In this document: positions 23,373 through 34,800 of the stretch, in pieces
Numbering within the stretch: the first letter of the stretch is position 1
How the letters are laid out: each line of letters opens with the position of its first letter
Source: Neoceratodus forsteri
Taxonomy: Eukaryota > Chordata > Ceratodontiformes > Ceratodontidae
Direction: 5' to 3'
Assembly (NCBI GenBank): GCA_016271365.2
Contig: CM057454.1
Span: forward strand, 1,166,815,055 to 1,166,879,054
Length of the DNA stretch: 64,000 bases
Notes under the pieces: generated by a model
Databases searched by the model: none
What the model was told of the DNA's origin: nothing
What the model saw: the letters and a program-made list of their open reading frames with translations, nothing else
Translations under genes and position numbers: made by a program

Positions 23373-23937
23373 CTTTTCCTGTTTCACACTGCAGGTTTTT
23401 CTATGACAACTCCTTAACCACAGTAACTAATTTAAAAATAGTTTAACTATCACAAACTCCTATGTACCAGTAAATTATTTAAAAATAGTTTCTGTCCCAA
23501 AATCCTAGTAGTCAATCCAGCTACCCCCAAGGGACAACCAAAATGCAGTATTCAAACACTTGTGAAGTTACTTCCAAGATAAGCAGAGTTTGCAAGCTCC
23601 TTTTTCAACTCCTCAGCCACCTGTAATTTATTTAAAAGTAGTTTAACTGTCAGAAAATCCTAGTAGACAATCTAGCTTCCTCCCAAGGATCTACTCAAAT
23701 GCAGTATTTAAATCCTTTTGAAGTTACTAACAAGATAAATAGAGTTTGCAAGCCCCTTCTTGGTTAAACACTAAATAAATATGTGAATAAAAAGCAATTA
23801 CCAAAGGTAGTTAGTTTCACCTCCCACAGAATTAAGCAAAAGTGCATGTTTGTTGCTGATATCAAGTGCAATATAGAATTTCTCACACAGCTCACAGCTG
23901 AATAAAGAAGTAATGTCCTTCCAGGTTCAGGTCCTAA
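23373..23937 (-). repeat. CR1 5'-UTR-like modular repeat
   Basis: Two to three related modules (TTTAAAAATAGTTTAACTAT, AAATCCTAGTAG, CAAATGCAGTATT, GAGTTTGCAAGC) repeat with a period of about 170-200 bases. The minus strand shares AGGAAAAGACAGTCTT with the sequence near 44100, which lies upstream of a minus-strand CR1 ORF1. I infer a piece of CR1 5' UTR. Confidence 0.5.
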
Positions 23938-25045
23938 GATGGTAGCCTGGGTAAAGAATTGGCTGGAATACAGGACACAGAGGGTAATAGTAAACAGGGT
24001 CCACTCTGAAGAAATGGGGGTTAGCAGTGCAGTACCAGAGGGTCCAGTACTAGGACTGGTCCTCTTCAATGTCTTTATAAGCGATATTGCAGAGAGACTG
24101 GAAGGAAATCTATGTCTCTTTGCAGATGACACAATGATCTGCAACAGGGTTGATACACAAGGTGGGGTGGAAAGGATGAGGAGGGACTTGGCAAGGTTAG
24201 AGGAATGGTCAAATGTATGGCAGCTTAGATTCAAAGCTAAGAAGTGCAAGGTAATGCACCTGGGAAACAAAAACCCAGGGGAAGAGTACACAATGGGGGG
24301 TGAGATACTAACAACAACAAAAATGGAAAGGGACCTGGGGGTAGTCATATCAGATGACCTAAAGGTGGGCAAGCAATGTGAGAGGGCAGCAAGGAGGGCT
24401 GGAGGGATACTAGGATGCATAGAGAGAGGCATCACCAGTAGAAAACAGGAAGTTATTATCCCTCTGTACAGACAGTTGATAAGACCCCATCTGGAGTACT
24501 GCGTGCAGTTCTGGAGACCCAGTCTCTGCAAAGACATAGACAGGATGGACGCTGTCCAGAGGAGGGCAACTAAAATGGTGCAGGGTCTGCACTGGAAGAC
24601 ATATGAAGAGAGACTTAAGGAGCTGAATATGTATAGCCTCGAGGAAAGGAGGGATGGGGGGACATGATAGAAACTTTCAAGTACCTCAAGGGAATCAACA
24701 AAGTCCAAGAGGGTAGCATCTTTCAAAAAAAGAGGTGTGCAAGAACAAGGGGGCACAAGTTGAAGATAGAAGGAGGGGCAGCTCAGAGGTAATTTAAGGA
24801 AGTATTTTCTTCACAGAGAGGGTTGTGGATGCATGGAATGGCCTTCCAGAGGAGGTTGTGGAGTCAAAAACAGTGGTGGAATTCAAGCATGCATGGGACA
24901 GTCATAGGCAATTCTAGGGGGTGGGGATAGGAAGAAGTAGGCTGCTGGTTAACTAGGATCTGCAGCTTATCCCTTAGGTTGGGAAATGGGCAGACTGGGT
25001 GGGCCAAGCAGTCCTTATCTGCCATCAAAATCTATGTATCTATGT
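23938..25045 (+). pseudogene. CR1-like LINE (family B), reverse transcriptase 3' half
   Basis: This 5'-truncated plus-strand copy has one long frame (23939-24667). It begins at VAWVKNWLEYRTQRVIV, contains a GPVLGLVLFNVFISDI block and the catalytic FADD at 24119-24130, and ends in YGERLKELN-like sequence. The 3' UTR and tail (GCAGTCCTTATCTGCCATCA, then CTATGTATCTATGTTTCT) end at 25045. The open frame is well kept, so it is younger than most copies here. It lies in opposite orientation inside a minus-strand copy of the same family. Confidence 0.9.
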
Positions 25046-25317
25046 TTCTCCCAGGCTGGCTAACATGTATATTAATCTTTTGTGTGGGAATGTGTCAAAT
25101 GCCTTGCTAAAGTCTAGGTAGACCATGTCCACAGCCCCTCCCTGATCTACTACTTTGGTCACCCAGTAAAAGAAATCTATTAGATTAATCTGACATGACC
25201 TTCCTGCTGTGAATCCATGCTGCCTTGGGTCCTGTGCCCCTCTGGCCTCTAAGTACTCAGCAATTCTTTCCTTCAGAAGTGATTTCATCATTTTGCCATA
25301 GGCACAAAACTGGTCAA
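25046..25317 (-). pseudogene. CR1-like LINE (family B), reverse transcriptase 5' portion
   Basis: The minus frame 25291-25040 shows KSLLKERIAEYLEARGAQ, DPRQHGFTAGRSCQ and YLDFSKAFDTFPHKRLIYML. It is truncated upstream at about 25317, where the L2-like LINE resumes after a GTTG that also occurs at 17084-17087. Confidence 0.82.
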
Positions 25318-26460
25318 GTTGACCACATTTTAAAATGCGCCAGCAAGTAACTTTGGCTGGGGGCTTTTGGGACTTGTTAGACTAATGAGTAATGGTCGGC
25401 GAGTGGTCACTCATGGAGTCAGAGAAAACGTCAGTGTTGAAATGTCTATTGAGATGTGAGGTTAGTATGAGGTCCAGGATTGTGCAATTTCCTGTGCTTA
25501 GGTTAAAATCTGGTGAGGGTTGTAATAAGTTGGGTGATGTTACACACTGCAATGACATCTTTCAGAGCATCAGCATCAGCATCATCTGCTAGCCAATTTA
25601 GGTTGAAATTGCCCATAGCAACTATCTCAGACTGATTAGGTAGGGTTTCTAGGTAGTCAAGTACCAAGTTAATGCCCATGTGCTTTTCATGTGGGGGATG
25701 TAGCTAGAGAGTATGTAAAGGGATATGCCATGCATGCCTAGGAGAATTTCAACCCCTAGTATTTGGAAGCAGCATTCTGAGGGGAATTGGGCAAGTGCTT
25801 GTCCCCTAAAGGAGTCCTTCAAGTAGGTGGTGCACTCCCCACTCCTTTTATCAACCCTGTCAAGCCAGAACAGCGTATATCCCTCAAGTGTTAATGCAGA
25901 GTCTGGGATTTTGGCAGAAAGCCAGGTTTCATTAAGGGTAAGAACATGGGGGTTACGGTGTGTCACCTATACCCTCAACTCACCAATGTTTGGCAGTAGA
26001 CTGTGTATATTAATGGAGACAAGTTTTAGGAAGTCATTAGTCTTGAGGCTGCCATTGGGGACTTGCATAGGGCCAGTATTTGGGTGGACATTCTCAGAGG
26101 TAAGTAGTAAGAGTAGAATAATTCTGAGTGGATCACGTTTAAGGTGGTGGAGCCAAGTTTTCATTATACAGTAGTTTGATTTTTTAGAGTGTGTACAAGG
26201 AACAGGCAAACTGAGTATTTGGAGGAAGAGGATCATAAGTTCCCAGTAGTAACCCATATGACTGTGCATGGGTATTGCTGTCAAATTATTACTAATAGGT
26301 CTGGGAGGTTGGGTTGAGGTGCCCTTCAAAGAAACATTAAAATGATGTTGGGTGAAGTTAATAGGACAAGGACTGTTATGGTAGCAAGCTGGCAGCAAGA
26401 AGAAGAGTAGTAGGACAAGTGGGGAGATAGAGCAGATGGACAGCATGTTGGGGAGCATGC
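25318..26460 (-). pseudogene. L2-like LINE, 5' portion (leader, 2A-like remnant, endonuclease)
   Basis: This is the upstream part of the LINE continued at 17087-14255. The minus frame 26458-25967 carries a leucine-rich leader with SENVHPNTGP (26069-26098), in the position of the 2A-like motif, then KLVSINIHSLLPNIGEL. After a stop, the frame 25966-25649 gives endonuclease sequence (LTLNETWLSAKIPDSALTLEG, ILSSYIPH). Further endonuclease-like sequence runs to about 25320. Removing the CR1-B block and one GTTG rejoins a plausible frame across the break. Stops and shifts are frequent. Confidence 0.8.
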
Positions 26461-27404
26461 TGTTGAGACCATGTAATAGACATGAGTGGGAAGGGTCAAA
26501 AATAAGGGGGTGTAATGAGCGAGTTATAATAGATTAAGGATAAGAACAAGCCTTTAACAGTTTAGGCAGCTATGATGATGTACTGGTTAGTGTAGCCACC
26601 TTTGGTTAAGAAGGCCATCAGTTTGAAGCTAGCCAAGGCAGGTGTACAAGAATCTGGAGGAAAAGCAATAAAGTGGGTTAATGGTAGGCAGTAGGAGTGG
26701 TGAGAGGTGGATAGGGATGGGGGAAATGCAGCTAGGGAGTGGAGGAAATAGTGTACAACAGTGACTCCTATTAGTGGCATGGAGTATTTAGACAGTTGTG
26801 GTAGTACAAGGAGAGGGATAAAGTACACGGATAGAAGTGGGCCAGTTACAGCTAGTGTAGGGAATTGCAGAGAGGCACAATTAGTGACACCTAGTGGCAC
26901 AGAGATATACAGAACCAATGGTAAACTGGGTGGTTGAAAAAGTCATTTGACACTTGTGACATAATAATTAAGAACTGGACCAGAGTCGGAGGGTGGGGCA
27001 GTCGACATGAAGTGTCATCGAGCCAACACAGATCACAAGCGCACTCTCACAGAGGAGAAGCACAGTAATAAGGTAAGCAGAATTGTTTCATACCAGTTGT
27101 GAACTGCTGCTGCTGGCTTCCACTGTAGCATGTGTTCTGTTTGGGAGCTTATTCCCAAAAGAAGGAGGAAGCCAGCTGTGAACTGCACCTGCTAGCTCCC
27201 GATGTAGCATGTGCTCTGTTTATACAGCTCAATTCAGGAGTTTCTTTTATTGGTTTCCCACTAGTGCTTGGTTTGTGCTCAAAATCTTTCCTAGCAGTCT
27301 GTAAATGAATATAGTTAAGGCAGAATTATTTTAAAATAGAGATTACCATTGTTGAAGTCCATGAACTCTGCTTATGAAATATGCAAATTAATTATACAAA
27401 TTTA
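26461..27404. other. Probable LINE 5' flank and unassigned sequence
   Basis: The minus frame 26918-26562 (118 codons) lies directly upstream of the L2-like ORF and may be its 5' region, but shows no domain. Two copies of a segment of about 50 bases (TGTGAACTGC ... GTAGCATGTG, TCTGTTT) lie near 27100 and 27175 as a short tandem duplication. No other gene was seen. Confidence 0.4.
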
Positions 27405-27965
27405 TTTATTTTGTTTTTGTTAACCAGGTGGGTACACTAGGCAGGAACTGCCTGTTTTCAGGTACAACCCGTGAGAGTTCCAATAAAGTGTGATGCAACA
27501 CCAGACAATTTACAGTATACAGCAATGTACAATGTATTCTCAAATAAAGGTAAGCAATAGACAGGATGCAGTCAATTAATGACAGGATAAGCTAGTGTGG
27601 CACATGGAGTGCATCATGATCAGTAGGCAAACTGGTAGATACAATTGGGGGAGAGCGAGACATAGCAAAAATTAATATAAGCAGTGTTATAAACTGTGGG
27701 CCACAAATAAATACTAATGTTGTAGTGGCAGCAGATTCGAGAATGGGTTAGAACTCCAAAAACCAGTTCACCTCTTGTTGGAACATTTACATTTGGATGT
27801 ACCTCGTAGGTATTTACGAAGGGATTTTTTGAAACTCTCTGTAGTGGCACACTCCTGAATCAGAGTTGGGATATTGTTCCGTAAATTGGGTGCAACATAC
27901 TGAAATGCTTTAGACATAAGGTTATGTCTTGTCTTGGGTTCCTCAAACAGGCCACAGTTAGAGGA
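27405..27965 (-). pseudogene. LINE 3'-end fragment with reverse transcriptase C-terminus
   Basis: It starts with TTTATTTATTTTG, the reverse complement of an AATAAATAAA tail. Near 27760-27960 the minus strand encodes NNIPTLIQECATTESFKKSLRKYL, matching the C-terminal pattern (WNSLP ... SFKKxLK) of L2-type LINE proteins. Only the last part of the ORF and the 3' UTR remain. Confidence 0.6.
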
Positions 27966-27979
27966 TCTGAGTAAATAGG

Positions 27980-28125
27980 TTTATGGAGGCAGAATAGCAC
28001 AGTGGTTTATGACTCTGAGCTGCAAACATTGAGACCTGGGGTTGAATTCAACAGCCCCCACTTGCATAGTGTGTGACCCTGAGCAAGTCACTTAACCTCC
28101 CTGTGCTCACTGGTCACACCTGTAA
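27980..28125 (+). mobile_element. tRNA-derived SINE with MIR-type core
   Basis: The left part resembles a tRNA promoter (AGCACAGTGGTTTATGACTC as box A region, GGGTTGAATTC as box B near 28038-28048). It is followed by TGTGTGACCCTGAGCAAGTC and ACTTAACCTCCCTGTGCTCA, the conserved core of MIR/CORE-SINEs. This is a short SINE, not a functional tRNA. Confidence 0.82.
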
Positions 28126-28677
28126 ACAAGCTTTCAGCTTAGTGTGTCTCTTTTGGTAAAAAATAAAAATAGGGTCTGTGATATGCCCACACCCATGTTG
28201 TGAGCTGTTGCAGTTGTTGTTTATTTAATATATTGTAGATGGTGTTTCCTAGTATGTGATCTCTCAAGGCTTCGGGGACAGCCAGTTCAACTTCTTATAT
28301 AGACTACAGTGATGGACAAATCTGGTATGCTATACCTAACATGGCATGCACTCTTCCTAAAGGGATTAAAACTATATTTCACATGATTTATTTAAACAAT
28401 ATATTAAACCTTTTTGAAGTGTTTTTTTTATTTTTCTTGTAGAAAGCAGTCCTATTGTTTTCATTTGTGGATGTTATTAAATTGCTGTTGTAGGTTTGTA
28501 CCACAAGAGGGCAGTGAAGAATATGGTTCTTTAGCATCTCCTTGTGTTCTCCCTTCCCACCTTCCTCACATACTCAACTTTAAGTTTATATCCATTTATG
28601 TTTCATAGTATGAATAAAGAAACAGTGCTTCAGTAATTTAAAAATAAGACAAAGACAAGTGTAATAAATATAGAATT
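28126..28677. other. Unassigned sequence
   Basis: AT-rich sequence with no supported gene or repeat. Confidence 0.35.
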
Positions 28678-28827
28678 AAGTATGGGTTGTTGTGTGTAAT
28701 GATAAGTTTTCACACACCCGAGGGGTTAGACACTACATAAACCCTGAGAGTTAAGCTTGAAAGGTTTGTGCAAGCATCTAACCCTGAGGTGTGTGTAACT
28801 TCGAGTTTACACACACCACCCCATATT
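28678..28827. mobile_element. Palindromic MITE-like hairpin element
   Basis: The left arm (28678-28735: AAGTATGGGTTGTTGTGTGT, then CACACACCCGAGGGGTTAGA) pairs with the right arm (28768-28827: TCTAACCCTGAGGTGTGTGT, then ACACACACCACCCCATATTT). The arms are about 58 bp with scattered mismatches and enclose about 30 bp. No protein or clear target duplication is visible. A transcript would fold into one long hairpin. Confidence 0.7.
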
Positions 28828-29136
28828 TTATTTTATATAATAGCTGGGTTTCCTTTTTTTGCCACAACAATTATATAAAATAGCAGAGGTTCTGTCCAGG
28901 GGCTGCACTCTGTTTTCATTTTTTCATTGGGTGAGGGTGCCGCGATTTAAAATGTGGTCAGTCGTGTTTATTTATCCTGATAAATGTTGACTGTGACCAG
29001 AATTGTTTAAAAAATACATATAACTTACCACTGAGTTACTGTGGCGGACAGCAGTTGATTTTTCGGCAAGCAGCACTGTTAGGAAGGGACGAACTCTGGC
29101 AAGTGATTGTGCAGAGTGAGCGGAACCATGTGTGAG

Positions 29137-29170
29137 TTTGCCATTATAAACGCTCCTTTATAATGGCAAA
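29137..29170. repeat. Perfect 14-bp hairpin
   Basis: TTTGCCATTATAAA and TTTATAATGGCAAA are exact reverse complements separated by CGCTCC. No terminator context or neighbouring gene explains it. Confidence 0.75.
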
Positions 29171-29499
29171 TGACACCCTCGTATCCCTATGGGTAAAATG
29201 GGGAGCCAGTTATTATAAGATCATTAAAAAGCCTTATACGGAGTGTGTCCTATTTTTTTCTCTTAACAAATCATATCTTCCTATGTATTTATCTCTATAT
29301 ATAACATTAATAAATAGATATAGGCAATTATGAATAGGGACAGAGACCAGAACAAAGACAGAGGCTATACAAAATAGAGAAATGTATCTCAACTCTACAC
29401 AACAAATCCCTACCCTTCCCAAATCATCATTTTTGTTATAACCATGTTATCCTTCCATTAATACACAATTGATATTACACAAAGTTTTTGTTACTACAG

Positions 29500-30201
29500 T
29501 GTCAGAAAGTACAAAACTTCACTCTCAGGTTCTTGACAATATTTGGAATGCAAGGAATCACAAAGATGTTGCATAAGAGTAATAAACTTGTTACCAAAAG
29601 GATAAATCACAGTTGCCCTAAGCAGTTCTTATCAATATGAACTGGGAGCCAATGCTAAGCATTCCCTATACCTCAAGGTTTCTTCATGTCTCTTGGGGTC
29701 TCTGAGGTATAAGACTCAGTGTCTCACATTATATACCTATCATAATTACTATGGTTACTGTAAGATAAAAACATTTCTAGTCACTGAGATGAGCCCTATT
29801 GGCTAAATTAGAGGTAGCACCACACTCCAAGATAACATTATACAATTTTGTAGTAGTCATCAGTGTGTAAAACAAAAGAGTACATTATACAGAGTCTTAC
29901 ATAACTCAGTGTAGTAGTATAAATCACCAAAAGGTGGCAATGCCTACTTATATATCATAATCATTCCAAGGACACAGATGTCCTAACATTTTATAAGTAA
30001 GAAATACACAGAAAATGCATAGGAAATCTATATGTATTAGCAAGTAAAGTGTATTACAATAATATGTGTACATATCCTGACATCTACTTTTATATGGTAG
30101 ATGCCCTTAGCCCTATATGTTAGTGTAACATATGCCTAAGCACTAGCTGTCTGTGGTGTACCTCTGGGGTACCAATCAGGGTGCAGGGACATCATGTAAC
30201 A
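29500..30201 (-). repeat. Provirus 3' LTR
   Basis: On the plus strand it begins TGTCAG and ends TGTAACA, so it has TG...CA edges in minus orientation. It aligns throughout with 39690-40376; one visible difference is an extra stretch near 29805-29830 (AATTAGAGGTAGCACCACAC region). Confidence 0.92.
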
Positions 30202-30269
30202 TTCCCTCCTTGTTGCCTCTAAGGGCAACACAGACAAATCTAGGGAAAGGTCGGGGAGCAGGGGCCGTT

Positions 30270-32641
30270 TACAAACCCGATGCGTGAGCCTCGTAACAGA
30301 ACTCCAGCTGCTCACGGTGTTGGTGCAGTGTGCGCCTTAGATAGCAGAGCATAATAATCAAAAAAATATCAAAAATGCTTGTATAATAACAAAGCCTTTA
30401 AAAGTGATCTCTAACCAAGTGTTTGTTAATGCATCATTAATATCATCATCATTAATCAATGAAAGGATAGCTTCATTAGCTTTGGTCCTATTATTGCTGA
30501 TGTGGATGAGCTGCGTGTCTTTTCTTTCAAAAAGTGATTTTAAAGTAAGTGACAGTAGATCTATGTGTACATTAAAATATGGTAGATATCGAGAAAGTGT
30601 GAGCAGATACTCAGGGTTACCATCAATGATGTCTGCATTCACTAGTGGGATGGGGGTAATAACGTTATGTCCAATGACAGACTGTTGATGGGGGACAAAA
30701 CAGAAGTTGGGATTATCAATAACACGTCTCAGTTCTGTAAGTGTAGCTCTTGTAATTTGTAACTACACAGCATTCATCATTGGAATTATATTGCATTTTA
30801 ACAGTAAGAAGGCACCACTTTTGCAGCTGTACTGGGCAGGTGTAAGTTGTCTTGGAAATCCATGTTGACAGGCAATGAACCTCCTTTCGATAAGGTGGGA
30901 GAAGCTTGTCTGGAGCCAGTGTTGAGTCCGGATAATTTCTGCTATTAGTGCTGATGTCATCGTCCATGGAAAAAGTCCAGTCTACACTATTTGGAGAATA
31001 ACCACATACAGGTTTAATAACATCAAATACATCCCATCGACACGAGTAAATATATTTTTTCTTCACACAGCAGTCAGTGTGCGGAATGACCCAGGCATCC
31101 AGGAAAGAATGGTAGACCAGTAGAGGTGGTAAGTCCAAGCGTTCTCTGTAGATGTCGTCATCAAGGTGCCCAATGGAATGTACAGTGGCAAGCTTGTCAA
31201 ACAAAGCTGTAGTGGGATAAAAGCATGGTAGAGAGACAGTTAAACAAACAAACATTGTATCTCTGATAGAACATTTCTTAGGAGTAAAACATGGACCAGT
31301 ATTAGGGTGCCAGGTCACAAAACCCAAACTCCTAGCTGTAGATAGAAGAATAGCTAGAGACTGTAGTATACACATAGCAGTACATCCAGGGGTTTTACAT
31401 CATAGACAATATCATTTGGAACTACATCTGTCATGTATTATATCAGGGATTCTTCCAGATTCTAGATCATGGAAGAGATTGTTGATGGTAGTGATTATGT
31501 ATGAGCCATAGACTGAGCAGAGGATTTCTCTAGCAATGTATCGTTTATCTGCTTCTTTGTTATTCTGTGCAATAAGTGCATTAATCTTCTTTTTAGAGTC
31601 AGTAAATGCCTTATCAATGTTGTGCATATTGTAAACAGTGTATCTTTCTTCCTGACTAAGGCCATCCACACCATGCAATAATGGGGGTACTATATTATTC
31701 ACCAAACCAATCTGAAATTTGGCTGAATGAGATTTGATAGCAGCAATGTCTGCCTTATTATAGATAGACATAGCCATACCAAGAAGACCTGTGACAGTGC
31801 CTGTTGCACCAGTGACATCAGAACTGTTAATGTCATGTGTATTACGTTTATGACTTTGATCATCAGATTTGGGTTTTCTCATGAAGTTGCCTCTATGCTC
31901 GCTGGTATGTATCCTGGAAATAGGGTCTTGGATATGAATCTGAAATGCTGCTAGACTATCAAGCAATAACATACTATAAAATGCTGAAGTATTAGTATTG
32001 TGACACATACCAGATTCTTTCATATTCCAATAAGTAAGATTAAACAAGATAGGTATATGTATAAATTGTAAATTGTTAGTAAGTGAACCAGGTAAGGCAG
32101 TGGCTGTTAGACCACTACGGGGACCAGGGGTGTGCTTTGGACATTCCAAAAGATGTTTATCAGTGGGTGGTAGTACAGATAGATACATGGCAGCAGAGGC
32201 CATGTTGTGTACAGCACAAACTTTTCGAGTAGAGTCCTTAGACAAAGAATTACAATATGAAGGATCAATTAAAGCAGTAATATTGTATAAACCAGCATGT
32301 CTAAGAGCAGTTTGTAGCAAGGACAGAGAGCCATTTGGGGATAATTTAGCATTAGGCCAACCCTGGAAAGTTCCCTTGGAGAGTTTGGCCACAGGGAGAA
32401 TTTGTTCTTACGAAGTGGTTTTCCACTCAATCTGCAGGGTAGATTTATCAGGAGCAACAACCAACACAGTGAGGTAAGCGTCAGAACCTTTCTGGCCAGT
32501 AATCAAACTATCGGGTATTTTGATGGATACTCCTTCTGGAGGAGATGCTGGAGGATCAAGGTGTGGTAGGAGCTTTAGTACTGTGCCTTGGATGCAGGGA
32601 ATAACTCCTTAGATGAGGAGAAAAAGGAACAAGATAGCCAT
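30270..32641 (-). pseudogene. env: Endogenous retroviral env, degraded
   Basis: This envelope-glycoprotein-like region lies between integrase and the 3' LTR. An ATG at 32641 opens a short hydrophobic segment resembling a signal peptide, followed quickly by a stop. The longest open piece is 32392-31412 (326 codons). It has several cysteines, N-linked glycosylation-type NxT/S sites and a glycine/alanine-rich hydrophobic stretch at about 31763-31813 that could correspond to a fusion-peptide-like region. Further pieces at 31375-30716 (cysteine-rich) and 30642-30358 follow, the latter ending in a hydrophobic segment near 30360-30400 that may be the membrane anchor. Several stops and frame changes separate the pieces, so no intact protein is encoded. 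I cannot assign its receptor class. Confidence 0.7.
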
Positions 32642-32724
32642 CTTATCAGTGTATCTGAAAAGCAAAATCAAACATTAGTAGGTTAATACTATTCAGCTCA
32701 ATGGGGTGAGAAAAAGTAATTAAG

Positions 32725-33840
32725 CTCCTTTATACAGTTTTAGTTGGTTTGCATGTAACCATTTGTCAGTCAGTTTATTATTTTGCAGGAGTCTAACTTG
32801 ATAGACTGCTGGACTGAGCTTGTTGACAATGGGGTAAGGGCCTTCCCATTTATTAGAGAAGGAGTGGGTGGGATGTGCAAATCAGAGGACCATTACTTGA
32901 TCTCCAACCTGCAAATCCACTTCTTGTGTGTGCTTGTCAAACTGTGTTTTGGACTCTTGCTGGGCCTTGCCCATGCAGTCAGCAGCATACAAGTGTGTGT
33001 ATGAGGTATTTTCTGAGTTTCTCCACATATTGGTCTACAGACACATGGTCTGCAGTGGGGGTGTTCAGGTAATCTCATTTGTCTGCCAGTCATCACCTCG
33101 AAGAGTGTCAACTGGGTAGTGGCTGAGGGTGTGCCTCTTATTGCTATAAGGAGTAGCAGCAATAGGGAATCCCAAGTTTTGGAATTGTCCTCAATAAATT
33201 TGGAAAGCATTTGCCTAATCCATCTGTTGGCTCTCTCTACTTGACCTGAAGATTAGGGGTGGTGGGGCATGTGGAACTTCTGCTGAATTCCAAGGAGTTC
33301 AAGGGATTCTTTCATCAACTGACCTGTAAAATTTGTTCCTTTGTCTGAGTCTGCCTTAAGAGGTGGGCCCCACCTGGAGAAAATTTGTTCAACCAGGATT
33401 TTGGCAGTGGTTTTAGCAGTACATATCTTTGTGGGGAAAGCTTCAACCCACTTAGAGAAAAGATCAGTTACCACAAGAGCATACTTATTTCTGGTAGTGT
33501 TGGTCAGAGGACCAATGAAATCAATCTGTGTGGCATGCCAAGAGCCAGAGTGTCTTTGTGGTGGGAGTTTTGCATTTCATTTGGTAGGGATGGGGTTGTT
33601 TTCTGCACAAACAAGGCAGTCATCTATGTACTGTTTAACATCTTTGGTGGCACCAGGCCACCAGGCCGTGGTCTTGAACCTCTGGAGGGTGTTTTCCACT
33701 CCCTGGTGTCCACCAGTGGTTGTATCATGTACTTGGTGCAAAAATTCAGACCTAAGATGTCTGGGGACCACCCACAGCTTGGTGGTGGAATCATCTGGTT
33801 GGTACCAGATGAGCTTGTCATCTGGTGACAAGTGTAACTT
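32725..33840 (-). pseudogene. pol: Endogenous retroviral integrase, degraded
   Basis: An N-terminal zinc-binding region lies at about 33830-33600, with H..H spacing near HQVHDTTTGGH and CLVC near 33605. The catalytic core is at 33474-33253, with an early acidic residue in VTDLFSKWVEAFP and DKGTNFTG as the second acidic site. A VERANRW-like block near 33220 carries the glutamate. The C-terminal GPYPIVNKLSP block near 32850-32800 is typical of retroviral integrases. Stops interrupt the frame near 33250 and 32890. Confidence 0.85.
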
Positions 33841-34800
33841 ACAGTACCTTCATGCCTCCGGTAGGGGTTATGTGTGGGAAGTTTCACTTCAGTATCTTTG
33901 TCAAGGAATCTGAACACTTCTTTGAGTTCAGTATCAACATGTTGGGCTACTGAGAGGTCCAAGGGGGAGAAGGGTTCAGGCTTTTTCCTCACTGCTGCAA
34001 TGTGTACGGCTGTGTTGGCCTCTGGATGATCCATCATCCATGTGCCCCCCCGGGCCTCTTCCTTGGTAAGGGTGTCTGCTGTGTCATTGAAGGCATGATA
34101 GGGGTTATTCAGAGGATGAGCTTTGACTTTGTGTAGACAGAGTTTGTGTTCAAATCTATGTGCCAGTGAATGTATGTATATTACCAATTCTTTGTACTTC
34201 ACTGGACTGCCATCAGAAGAGAGGAAGGAGTTCTTCTGCCAGAAAGGAAGAAATTCTGTAAGAAAACAGCAAACCCAGTTAGAGTCTGTGAAAATGATGG
34301 TATTCTTGGTTCCATGCTGGATGAACTTGAGGGCACAGGCCACCGTTGCCATCTCAGCATACTGTGATGATGCTACACTACAGTGCTTAGAAATCTTAAT
34401 AGTGTTACCATAGGGGTAAATTACTAAGATACCCATCCCTGCAGTTTGCTCTCCCTGATAGTAAGAAGCTGAACCATCCGTGAAAATACAACACAAAGAG
34501 GTGTTCTCAAGTATTTCTGTCGTGGCAGGGAGGAATAGACCTGGATCTGGAAGATCAGGTGACTGCAGTGTACAGTCATGGGGTTCTCCTTGGAAAAGGA
34601 GTCCATGCGCCAGAATAGATGACATTTTGGTTGGGTGTACCTGTATGTCTCTATCCTGCAGAAGAAGTGACCAGTGCATCAGTCTGGTATTAGAGACTGA
34701 ACCATCCTTCACTCTATCTGATAGTAAATAGGTAGCTGGGGTGTGGTTAGTATTAATAATTAGTGGAGAGTATCCAATGATATACATAAAGTGCTTGACA
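33841..34800 (-). pseudogene. pol: Endogenous retroviral RNase H domain
   Basis: A continuous frame from 34787 includes a tether region and RNase H motifs: IFTDGSASYYQGE near 34480, an AEMATVACAL helix near 34345, IIFTDSNWV near 34295 and HAFNDTADTLT near 34095-34065. The catalytic acidic residues appear to be retained. The domain removes the RNA strand during reverse transcription. It is the best preserved part of pol. Confidence 0.88.

Noticed and set aside
27980..28060. Possible tRNA gene
   Set aside because: Box A and box B are present but the cloverleaf is not intact and a MIR-type core follows; it is a SINE.
31290..31325. HPNTGP motif in the env region, resembling a 2A-like end
   Set aside because: It lacks the D-x-E-x context and lies in the middle of a retroviral env; coincidence is likelier.
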